A stretch of DNA of 64,000 nucleotides from Solitalea lacus (lineage in GTDB: Bacteria > Bacteroidota > Bacteroidia > Sphingobacteriales > Sphingobacteriaceae), in assembly GCF_022014595.1 (NCBI RefSeq), contig NZ_CP091740.1:2778200-2842199 (forward strand), given 5' to 3'. Shown here piece after piece: positions 35,607 to 43,453 of the stretch. The notes under the pieces were generated by a model. That model was not told the DNA's origin, made no database searches, and saw only the letters and a program-made list of their open reading frames with translations. Positions within the stretch are counted from its first letter, which is position 1. Each line of letters begins with the position of its first letter. The position numbers and the translations under genes were made by a program.

Positions 35607-38600
35607 CTAATTCGTTTCTGTTTGTTTTATCAATCGTTCAATTGTCGCTAATTCCATAAACCTACAAAATGGATTGGCAAGCTTAATTTGTTCGGGTGAT
35701 TTACAATCAGGTTCAAATAATCTTGGGCTCCCAACCATAATAAAAATCGCTTTTGCTCTTGAGACAGCTACGTTGAATCTATTGGGGCTATACAAAAAGT
35801 CCATTCCCCGAGGGGCATCTTCAGGTGATGAACTTGCCAAGCTGTAAATAATCACAGGGGCTTCCTGTCCCTGAAATTTATCAACTGTCCCAACCTCTAC
35901 ATTCGGTATTCTTTTTTGCAATTCAAAAACATTACTGTTATATGGCGTAATAATTTTTATATCACCAAATTGTAAAAGACGGCTGTTATTTTTTTCATCT
36001 ACCCAAAAAACATCTCCTTTTGTCAGTTCCTGAATGATTTGTACAATTTCATCAATTTCTTCAATGCTCAAATTCGTATTGCCTTCATGCTCTACCGGCT
36101 TGTAAAACAGGCCTGAACCTTTGTAACAGGTATTGCCTTCAATTTTTTGATTTTCATCAAGACCGTCAACAGAATGAAGTCTTGACTCATAAAACATTTC
36201 AGAATCAAAAGAACAGATACTCGGATGCATTCTCCATGTTTTGTCTAAAAAGATTCCTTTTGTTTCAGGAATTGTTTTTCTTCCTTCAAGCAAATGTTCC
36301 AATGCAGACACATCAGTTCCTTCGGGGTGGACTCCCTTGATAGGTTGTTTAAGCTGTTGATGGTCACCCAATAATATGATGTTCTTTGCAGAATGCGATA
36401 CAACAATTGTATCAATCAAGGCAAATTGACCTGCCTCATCTATAAACAGATAATCCACTGAACCAATTAATTTTTCGTTACACCACATAAAACTAGTCCC
36501 GGCTATAATATGATTATCAGAAAGTTTAGAAACTACCTGATCCACATTCTTAGCAATATCCCACGGGTATTCCTTTTCATCGGATGAGGAGCCTTTATAT
36601 TGTATTTTTAAGTCAAAATTTTCACTGTCTGCAATTTGCTTTACTTTATAAAGAATATTGACAATAACTTTATGGCTTAGAGCAGTAATTCCAATCCTTT
36701 TCCCGTTTTTAAGCAATTCAAAAATCATATGACTTGCAGTATAACTTTTTCCGGCTCCTGGAGGTCCCTGAATCGGTAAATAACTGTTATCCAATTTTGT
36801 CGCCCAATCGATACTTTTTTCTACAGTATTATTACTGCTCATAACAGTGTCGGAAACCCTTGGAATATTATTTAATAATAAATCGCGAGCAGTCTTGTAT
36901 TCAGAGCTAGTGCTATCGAATCCGTTCTCCACGATCCATTCTGCGAACCGTATTAAAGCATTCTCTTTATCTTTAGTTGGGAATCTTTCAAATTTGAACA
37001 ATGTTTCAGGATGTATATCCTTAATTTTAGGACCTTTTCTTAATTTAATTATGTTTTTAGTTTCATCAAATTCAACAATATCACCAAAAGTAATATCGCT
37101 TTCATTTTTTATCTGATTTCCTACTTTTAGTTCACATTCCTGATTAGGAAAAGTATAAGAATCTATTACACTACGCTTGTCGGTAACTCTTTCTCCTTTA
37201 AATTGTAAACAGGTAAGTGCAGCCTTTTCATCCAATAATTCGTCTAGTTGCAACTCTTTGATTCTGAAATACTCCCACCAAAAAGATTTTTCTTCCCGAC
37301 GATACCAATCAAGCATATTGGCAAGGAGATATTTAGCTTGTTCGGTTGAAGACCGTTCTTCAGATAAAGGAGATACGTCGTGCATCAGGGCTTTATATAT
37401 AGGCTCAATACGTTCTAAATGGGCAATTATATTTTCAGACACTTCTACTTCATTTAGAACAGGTCTTGGTATGTTTTCAGAATTAATGATTAGAATTTCC
37501 CGTTCTTTTTCAAGCCACTTGTGAAGATTTTGAGTTGAAAAACAATCATCCCGATTGTAAAGTTCAATGGCCTCTTTCATTTCATTCATCACTTCTTCTG
37601 TCACTTCTTCCAACCTATTAGATTCCAATAAAAATTCAAACATTGACTTGAATTTCGAAAGTGAGCGTAAATCCATTTCCCTGGTATAACCATGATATTT
37701 TTCCAAATCTTTCAATGAATACTTTTCGATTCCCGCCCTGATGGATTGCCTTAAAATACGGTGCAAATCAACAAATGATTGAGTACGCAAAAGAATATCT
37801 ATTTCATTTTCTTTTGTCGCATATTTTCCCATCATTCTTTTCAGTGCTGCGGTTTCATATGGAGCAAAATGATAAATATGAAGTTTCGGGTATTCCTTTC
37901 TTTTTTTAAATACAAAATCAACAAATTCCTCCAGAGCGGCTTTTTCCTGCTCTATATTGGTTACCCAGATCTTATGATAATCATTTTGATAAACCCATCC
38001 AAATAAATACTCCAATCCAGTCGGTTCAACCAAAGGATCTCCTTCAAAATCTAAGTAAATATCTCCACCAGTAGGTTCAGGCAAATTGTAAAAGCCTGTA
38101 TTCTCAACTCTTTCTAAAATTTCATATGTAGGTTTGTTTGTAGTCCTAGCTTCATTCTGAAGACGTGCCTGTTCCCTCAACTTTACAAATGTTTCAATGG
38201 AACCTTTTGTTGGTTTAAATGGTAACGGGAGAGGCAGTTTCGACATCGCATCCAATGTTTCAACTCCATGAAGTTTTACTTCCTTAATTTGAGAATTTCC
38301 CATACCGGCTATAAAACTTAAATGATCATCGTCCCTTCTTATCTTATTGCAATGTTCCCACCAATTACAAATTTCACAATGTGAACAAGGGTCAGGATAA
38401 GTGAAAACCGGAGTTTGAACAGCTTCATCCAGTCTCCTTTTCATTAAGCGTAGATAAGAAATGTAGTCATTTACCCTGTATTTCATTTCATCTTCAGGGG
38501 TCCTTACACGCATATATTCCGGCAACACGCCTTGTATTTCTTTTAAAATTTCAGAATAAAGGGCAATTTGCAAAATTGTACCTGCTCTTGTTTCTGTCGA

Positions 38601-39002
38601 CAATTTAGTATCTATAACTTCATAAGACCAATCGCCCAATTCACTTGGCACTGGCACTTTCATTAAAAAGTCTGCCCAACCCTGCCATTTTTCATTACAC
38701 AGCCTTGCCTGATAAATATAATCTATTCCCTCTCTCATGGCATCAATCGTCTTTTGTTGAGCACCTGATTCATATTGGCCAATTTTTAAAATACTGTGAC
38801 CTTGCTGTTCAAGAGTTGTCAAAAATGAATTTTCAAAATCGAGGCCTCTTTCTCTTAATAAATCCAAAACTCTGTTTGTATTTACAGGCTTTTCCAATAA
38901 ACCTTCGGCAACGTCTTTGTTAAGTTTTGACAAGTGTTTGCAATGCACATGATTGGATAAATCAGATGCAGAAAAAACAAATTGATTATTCAATTTCCTC
39001 AT
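35607..39002 (-). CDS. TM0106-family RecB/Cas4-like nuclease fused to RNase H-like exonuclease and SF1 helicase
   Basis: 1131 residues, one polypeptide. (1) N-terminal RecB/Cas4-like nuclease, about 1-220: GWADF (Asp111), VIDTKL (Asp131/Lys133), and Fe-S-type cysteines C21, C206, C209, C212, C218. (2) RNase H-like 3'-5' exonuclease, about 310-500: first acidic pair DxE at 318/320 (YLDFEGDP), HFAPYET, and ELYNRDDCFST near 485. (3) SF1B helicase like Dna2/UPF1, about 740-1131: Walker A GPPGAGKS (746-753), DEAGQ (855-859), LDKTWRMHP, then VGTVDKFQGQEAPVIIYS and NRFNVAVSRAKA. Such enzymes can unwind and cut nucleic acid ends. No partner gene is attached in an operon; the AT-rich flank and neighbouring pseudogenes suggest an accessory, possibly defence-related locus. 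Confidence 0.9.
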   Translation of the reverse strand: MRKLNNQFVFSASDLSNHVHCKHLSKLNKDVAEGLLEKPVNTNRVLDLLRERGLDFENSFLTTLEQQGHSILKIGQYESGAQQKTIDAMREGIDYIYQARLCNEKWQGWADFLMKVPVPSELGDWSYEVIDTKLSTETRAGTILQIALYSEILKEIQGVLPEYMRVRTPEDEMKYRVNDYISYLRLMKRRLDEAVQTPVFTYPDPCSHCEICNWWEHCNKIRRDDDHLSFIAGMGNSQIKEVKLHGVETLDAMSKLPLPLPFKPTKGSIETFVKLREQARLQNEARTTNKPTYEILERVENTGFYNLPEPTGGDIYLDFEGDPLVEPTGLEYLFGWVYQNDYHKIWVTNIEQEKAALEEFVDFVFKKRKEYPKLHIYHFAPYETAALKRMMGKYATKENEIDILLRTQSFVDLHRILRQSIRAGIEKYSLKDLEKYHGYTREMDLRSLSKFKSMFEFLLESNRLEEVTEEVMNEMKEAIELYNRDDCFSTQNLHKWLEKEREILIINSENIPRPVLNEVEVSENIIAHLERIEPIYKALMHDVSPLSEERSSTEQAKYLLANMLDWYRREEKSFWWEYFRIKELQLDELLDEKAALTCLQFKGERVTDKRSVIDSYTFPNQECELKVGNQIKNESDITFGDIVEFDETKNIIKLRKGPKIKDIHPETLFKFERFPTKDKENALIRFAEWIVENGFDSTSSEYKTARDLLLNNIPRVSDTVMSSNNTVEKSIDWATKLDNSYLPIQGPPGAGKSYTASHMIFELLKNGKRIGITALSHKVIVNILYKVKQIADSENFDLKIQYKGSSSDEKEYPWDIAKNVDQVVSKLSDNHIIAGTSFMWCNEKLIGSVDYLFIDEAGQFALIDTIVVSHSAKNIILLGDHQQLKQPIKGVHPEGTDVSALEHLLEGRKTIPETKGIFLDKTWRMHPSICSFDSEMFYESRLHSVDGLDENQKIEGNTCYKGSGLFYKPVEHEGNTNLSIEEIDEIVQIIQELTKGDVFWVDEKNNSRLLQFGDIKIITPYNSNVFELQKRIPNVEVGTVDKFQGQEAPVIIYSLASSSPEDAPRGMDFLYSPNRFNVAVSRAKAIFIMVGSPRLFEPDCKSPEQIKLANPFCRFMELATIERLIKQTETN

Positions 39003-39344
39003 TTTTATTATCTAGAATTTGTTTTAAATCACCAATAATTTAGCCAAAACCTAAGGCAAAAAAGGTAAAAAAAGTGCTTACCCATGATTTGGGTTCGCTA
39101 CTACACACCATTCGCAAGTGTCTTGGAACTAATGATAGGTGAAATTTTTGGCATGGTAAAGAACATCATGACCTACACAACCTGACCCATAACGTGTTGC
39201 TACATCTTCTCTCAGCTTGTAACGACTCGCGCGTTCTAGTACCATATTAATAATATTATTAAATAATTAAATATTAATATTAATTAGCTGTTATAAAAAA
39301 TTATATTGAGTTATAATTTTTTATACCCTATAACTATCCACTCT
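39003..39344. other. Non-coding region between the nuclease-helicase gene and the exonuclease pseudogene
   Basis: 342 nt. GC-rich first half without a convincing reading frame, then a markedly AT-rich part ending in a perfect 14-bp inverted repeat (39292-39325). Nothing else recognised; it is the divergent promoter region of two genes. Confidence 0.55.
39292..39325. repeat. Perfect 14-bp inverted repeat ahead of the exonuclease gene
   Basis: TATAAAAAATTATA and its exact complement around a 6-nt loop (TTGAGT), ending 19 nt before the ATG at 39345. Could be an operator or a terminator of an upstream transcript. Confidence 0.55.
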
Positions 39345-39913
39345 ATGCTGCTCTTTTTTGATACTGAAACAACAGGACTTCCTTCTAACTGAAGGCTCCA
39401 GTCACGGATTTAAATAATTGGCCTCGGCTTGTTCAATTGGCATATCTACTATATGACAATAACGGAAACAAAATTACCGAAGGAAACCATATAATTAAGC
39501 CTGATAGGTTTACCATTCCATTAGAAGCTTCAAGAGTTCATGGAATTACTACTGATAGAGCTAATAGAGAAGGAAAAGAATTGATTAATGTCTTAAAGGA
39601 TTTTCAAATATTACTTAATAAGGCAGAATGCCTTGTTGCGCATAACATGAGCTTCGATGAAAAAGTCATTGGAGCTGAGTTTTTGAGAAACCAAATGACA
39701 AATGGAGTCGGAACCAAAAGGAAGATCTGTACCATGGAAAAAACAACAATTTTTTGTGCTATTAATGGACCTTATGGATATAAATGGCCCAAGCTTTCGG
39801 AATTGTATTTTAAGCTTTTTGGAGAAACATTTGAAGAAGCTCACAATGCATTTGTTGATATTAAAGCAACAGCTAAGTGTTATTGGGAGTTGAAAAAACG
39901 TTCTAAAATTTAA
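39345..39913 (+). pseudogene. DnaQ-like 3'-5' exonuclease broken by a 1-bp deletion
   Basis: The ATG at 39345 begins FFDTETTGLPSN (ExoI motif DxE) but meets a TGA at 39390-39392. Shifting by one base after 'TG' gives KAPVTDLNNWPRLVQLAYLLYD and then continues without interruption to 39913, with ExoII CLVAHNMSFDEKV and ExoIII EAHNAFVDIKATAKCYWEL. A lost G of a Trp codon (TGG) explains it. The product would be about 189 residues, close to normal. Either a pseudogene or a sequencing error; the reading downstream of the lesion is intact. Confidence 0.85.
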
Positions 39914-40111
39914 AAAATGCATTCAATGCACATTCGGCAAGCACTAGCTGAAAGGGTTTTGTTCCTAAGAATTTTATTTTTCACGAGTGTAAACTTGAAC
40001 AAAATCTGCCACCAAAGCTCACATTCATCATGAGATTCTTTTGAGTGCGGCGTGAAACTAGGAAATAGCAAAACCATTAATCTTTCCCTCAAAAAGGATA
40101 AATTAGACCCA

Positions 40112-40981
40112 ATGAATTTTTACATATCTGCAATCTTATTGGGCTTAAGTTTATCTGCCATTGCCTTGGGAATTTTCATCTCAATGAAAATTTTTAATAT
40201 TCCTGATATTACTACTGATGGAAGTTATACACTTGGCGCAGTAATTACGGCTATTTGTTTAACCAATGGTATTTCAATGGTACCAACTTTTTTGTTTACG
40301 GTATTGAGCGGGGCCGTTGCTGGCAGCATAACTGGCTTCATTCACACCAAATTAAAGGTAAATGCCCTTTTAGCGGGCATTTTAACAATGACGGCTTTGT
40401 ATTCTGTCAACCTAAGCATCTTAGGGCGCTCTAATTTGCCTTTAGTAAACGTTAGAAATCTATTCCAAACGTTGCAGCTAAGCTCAAATGACACTCTTAA
40501 TAGTTTAATGCTACTCTTACTGTTTATTGGCTTGTTGTTTACCGGGTTAACACTTTTACTAAAAACCGACTTTGGCTTGGCCATGCGTGCTACTGGCAAC
40601 AGTGAAAGCATGATAAGGGCTTTAGGGGTAAATACCAACCGGATGAAAATTATTGGCATAGCAATCTCAAATGGATTGGTTGCTACCGCCGGTTTTTTAG
40701 TGACTCAATACCAAGGTTTTGCAGATATTAATATGGGTATAGGGATTGTGATTGTTGGCTTAGGTTCGGTAATGATAGGAGAGGCGCTAAATCATTGGTT
40801 CCATATCCAAAGCATCTGGATGCAGCTCTTACTGGTTATTTTAGGAGCAATTGCTTTTCAACTGGTTCTGGCCTTTACATTATCCTTAGGTATAGATCCT
40901 AATTTGTTAAAGTTAATTACTGCTGTTTTTGTACTGATAATTGTAAGCATTCCTCAAATCCGTTTCCGTAAGCAATCATGA
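40112..40981 (+). CDS. ABC transporter permease (COG4120-like)
   Basis: 289 residues from ATG 40112; an upstream in-frame GTG at 40052 would add 20 hydrophilic residues before the first helix and is less likely. Eight or nine hydrophobic segments, with FNIPDITTDGSYTLGAVITA typical of this permease family (BPD_transp_2), and GLAMRATGNSESMIRALGVN. These transporters usually work with a substrate-binding lipoprotein (COG2984) and an ATPase (COG1101). The ATPase follows with a 4-nt overlap; no binding protein gene is next to it. Confidence 0.88.
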   Translation: MNFYISAILLGLSLSAIALGIFISMKIFNIPDITTDGSYTLGAVITAICLTNGISMVPTFLFTVLSGAVAGSITGFIHTKLKVNALLAGILTMTALYSVNLSILGRSNLPLVNVRNLFQTLQLSSNDTLNSLMLLLLFIGLLFTGLTLLLKTDFGLAMRATGNSESMIRALGVNTNRMKIIGIAISNGLVATAGFLVTQYQGFADINMGIGIVIVGLGSVMIGEALNHWFHIQSIWMQLLLVILGAIAFQLVLAFTLSLGIDPNLLKLITAVFVLIIVSIPQIRFRKQS

Positions 40982-41727
40982 TTAAGGTAAAGAACATTTC
41001 GAAGAATTTTAATAAAGGAAAGGCCAATGAGGTTAATGCGCTGCTTGACATCAATTTAACAATCAACAGGGGCGAATTTGCTGTAGTAATTGGGGCCAAT
41101 GGCTCAGGAAAGTCTACTTTTTTAAATTTAATTGCCGGAAATCTGTTTCCAAGTTCAGGAACGATTGAGATTCAGCAGCAAAACGTCACTAATTTACCCG
41201 ATTACAAGCGTAGCAAATGGATTGCACGTGTTTTTCAAAACCCGTTAAGTGGAACGGCTTCCGAATTGAATATTCTCGACAATTTCAGACTTGCTGCCAT
41301 TAGAACACAGTCCAAGAAACTTAAAATAGGCACTTCCAAAGCATTTATTCAGAAGGTAAAAGAAAAGGTATCTACCTTAAAAATGGGCTTGGAAAACAAA
41401 TTAGATCAACCAATGGGGTCTCTCTCTGGAGGACAGCGACAGGCACTTACCTTATTAATGAGTGTAATGGATGAAGCCAGGATTCTATTACTGGATGAAC
41501 CAACGGCAGCTCTTGATCCGCGGTCGGCTAATTTTGTAATGCAAACTGCCAACCAACTAATTTCCGACTATCAACTTACAGCCATTTTAGTTACACATAA
41601 TCTTAAAGATGCCTACACCTATGGCAACCGGATTATCCAGTTTTCGGAAGGAAAAATTATAAGGGATTTATCCGCTGAAACAAAACAGGAACTGGAACTA
41701 AATCAATTATTTAGTTGGTTTGAATAA
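40978..41727 (+). CDS. ABC transporter ATP-binding protein (COG1101-like)
   Basis: 249 residues. Walker A GANGSGKSTFLN (about 39-50), Q-loop VFQNPLSGTA, ABC signature LSGGQRQALTLLM, Walker [14 protein letters not shown]-loop ILVTHNLKDA. The stop/start overlap with the permease (ATGA) implies one operon and one importer. Family members are annotated as tryptophan/tyrosine or unknown-substrate uptake; the substrate here is not determined. Confidence 0.92.
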   Translation: MIKVKNISKNFNKGKANEVNALLDINLTINRGEFAVVIGANGSGKSTFLNLIAGNLFPSSGTIEIQQQNVTNLPDYKRSKWIARVFQNPLSGTASELNILDNFRLAAIRTQSKKLKIGTSKAFIQKVKEKVSTLKMGLENKLDQPMGSLSGGQRQALTLLMSVMDEARILLLDEPTAALDPRSANFVMQTANQLISDYQLTAILVTHNLKDAYTYGNRIIQFSEGKIIRDLSAETKQELELNQLFSWFE

Positions 41728-41794
41728 AACTTAAAAGACCAAATTCGATAGCCAATATAAAATTATATTCAATTAAGCACTATGGACTACTCTT

Positions 41795-43045
41795 CTAATT
41801 TGTATACTCAAACCTAAACTTACTTAAGTCCGGTAAATAAGCTTTCTTCCGTTTCAACTCAAAATCATAAATAACCCTACCTAAATTACCCAGGAACGGA
41901 AGGCAAATACTTTCATATTCGTATTTGCTATCGTTAAAAATTTCATCTTTATTACTGAAAACCACCGCCGAAAGCAAAAACTCTACTTTATTATCAAAGT
42001 CAACTATATAAGCATTATCAAGCATATAACCGTAAGAATCGCCCACTTTATTGAATATGCGAATATTGGCAGGCAACTGGTCTTTTTTATCACCAAACAT
42101 CAAGAACTTAACATAGGAAGGGTGATACTCTTTGGTATTGCTATAATTGGGGTGTTTGCTTTCCTGTGGCAACATCGACATGTACTAGTATACAAAATTA
42201 TAATCATCATCAGTGAGACCAAAACGCTGAGAGGCCGCAACAGATTCAGGGAATAATAAGGTTTTCAGTAGTTTTTGTTGCTCTTGCAGCGGATAAAAGT
42301 TTTTATACTGAAGATTGTACGGTTTATTTATGAGAGAGTCCTTAGCATTAAGATACCCTTTACCCTTAAAAATGGGCTTTAGTCCTTTATAAATATTGTT
42401 TGAGTTATAAACCTGGGGCTGACTATAAACCATTTTACCACCAGAATAAAACTGCATAGGATTGGTATATCTGGCTGTAATCGTATCATCGCCCACCACA
42501 TACCTGTTTAAAATTCTAACATCTCGAAAACCCTTTTCCTTCAACCTTTCATCGATATATTGCTGTCCTAAAAACTCATACAAACGGTTATAGGCATCAT
42601 TATCGCTTACAAGAAGAATCTTTTTTATATAATTAGAAATCGATGGAAGTCCGTTTGAAGCCGAAGTATCAACACTCACAGCGATTTGCTTGCGGGAAGC
42701 ACTGTCAATCTTCAGCGCAGCTTCCTTGTTTAGTCCATTAATATTTAGCTTATTGATCTTTTCAAGAGAAAGAAGTGCCAAAGGGAGCTTTACAGTGCTT
42801 GCTGCATAGAAAAAACGGTTTCTATCTACATTAAAAGTATACGTTTTAAAAGAGGGACGGTTGTTTTTATCACGATTAATTTGCGTGTAAACCACTTGTA
42901 CTTCATGTTTATCCGGATCATTGAATATTTCTTTAAACAGTTCCGGTTTAGATTTAAGCAGCTTTTCAATGAAATTTTTATCTGCTTGCGCTGTGGCAAC
43001 TTTATTAAATAAAATAATAAGCAAGAGCACTAAAACTTTCTTCAT
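41795..43045 (-). pseudogene. Class A beta-lactamase-like serine hydrolase split by an in-frame TAG
   Basis: Starts at ATG 43045 with a signal peptide (MKKVLVLLLIILFNKVATAQA); a longer frame to 43117 adds an implausible leader. The serine-hydrolase motifs are STVK (SxxK, in AASTVKLPLALL), SDN in LLVSDNDAYNRL and, after the break, KVGDSYG (KTG-like). At 42185-42187 a TAG interrupts FVY/YMSMLPQESKHP; the frame is identical on both sides, so a single nonsense mutation separates the third motif from the first two. The total is about 416 residues. Periplasmic, acting on cell-wall or beta-lactam-type substrates if repaired. Confidence 0.85.
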
Positions 43046-43076
43046 ATAATAACTCTTAAAGCGTTTCAATTTCAAC

Positions 43077-43109
43077 TTTTGCAATTTATAAAAGCAAATC
43101 CTAATTTTG
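43077..43109 (+). promoter_or_regulatory. Bacteroidota-type promoter of the B12 riboswitch-btuB unit
   Basis: TTTTG (43077-43081), 20-nt spacer, TAATTTTG (43102-43109). The predicted start of transcription (about 43115) coincides with the first base-paired stretch of the riboswitch. Confidence 0.75.
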
Positions 43110-43114
43110 CATTG

Positions 43115-43336
43115 CATTTGGTTTGCGTTTTACCCTACTCAGAAACGCAATTAAAAGGGAATCAGGTGAAAATCCTGAACAGGCCCGCTGCTGTAAACTC
43201 AATTACTTATAGTTCATTGTTTAAATAGTATTCATTGAATTAAAGAGTAAAAATTTCTTCGGCCTACAAGCCACTGTTGAACACACAACAACGGGAAGGC
43301 GCTGCAAGAAAAGAGTAAGTCAGAAGACCTGCCAAT
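43115..43336 (+). promoter_or_regulatory. Cobalamin (AdoCbl) riboswitch
   Basis: The B12 box is present nearly to consensus as AAGTCAGAAGACCTGCCA (43317-43334). Upstream are GGGAATCAGGTG, AATCCTGAACAGGCCCGCTGCTGTAA (conserved core, 43158-43196) and GCCACTG...CGGGAAGGCG (43269-43300). It precedes a TonB-dependent receptor, the classic arrangement for repressing B12 uptake when cobalamin is plentiful. Confidence 0.97.
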
Positions 43337-43420
43337 GCTCGATAATTATTTCATAGCTTTCGGGGACCAAAGCTGGAATGTGAATACTGCTAGCGTATTT
43401 CCATTTACTTTCCTTGTTAG

Positions 43421-43443
43421 TTATGAGCTTCTTCAACTCATAA
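43421..43443 (+). promoter_or_regulatory. Candidate expression-platform hairpin before btuB
   Basis: Stem TTATGAG/CTCATAA with a 9-nt loop, ending 10 nt before the TTG start of btuB. Position suggests translational control of initiation rather than termination; no T-run follows. Confidence 0.5.
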
Positions 43444-43453
43444 ACTATCAAAA

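Noticed and set aside
40052-40111. GTG start for the ABC permease adding 20 residues
   Set aside because: The extra residues are hydrophilic and the family's first helix begins right after the ATG at 40112.
42185-42187. TAG as a pyrrolysine or programmed readthrough codon
   Set aside because: No pyrrolysine genes or readthrough signals were seen, and Bacteroidota are not known for it; a nonsense mutation is simpler.
43046-43117. Longer N-terminus for the serine hydrolase
   Set aside because: It would place a basic 24-residue leader before a clear signal peptide and overlap the btuB promoter.
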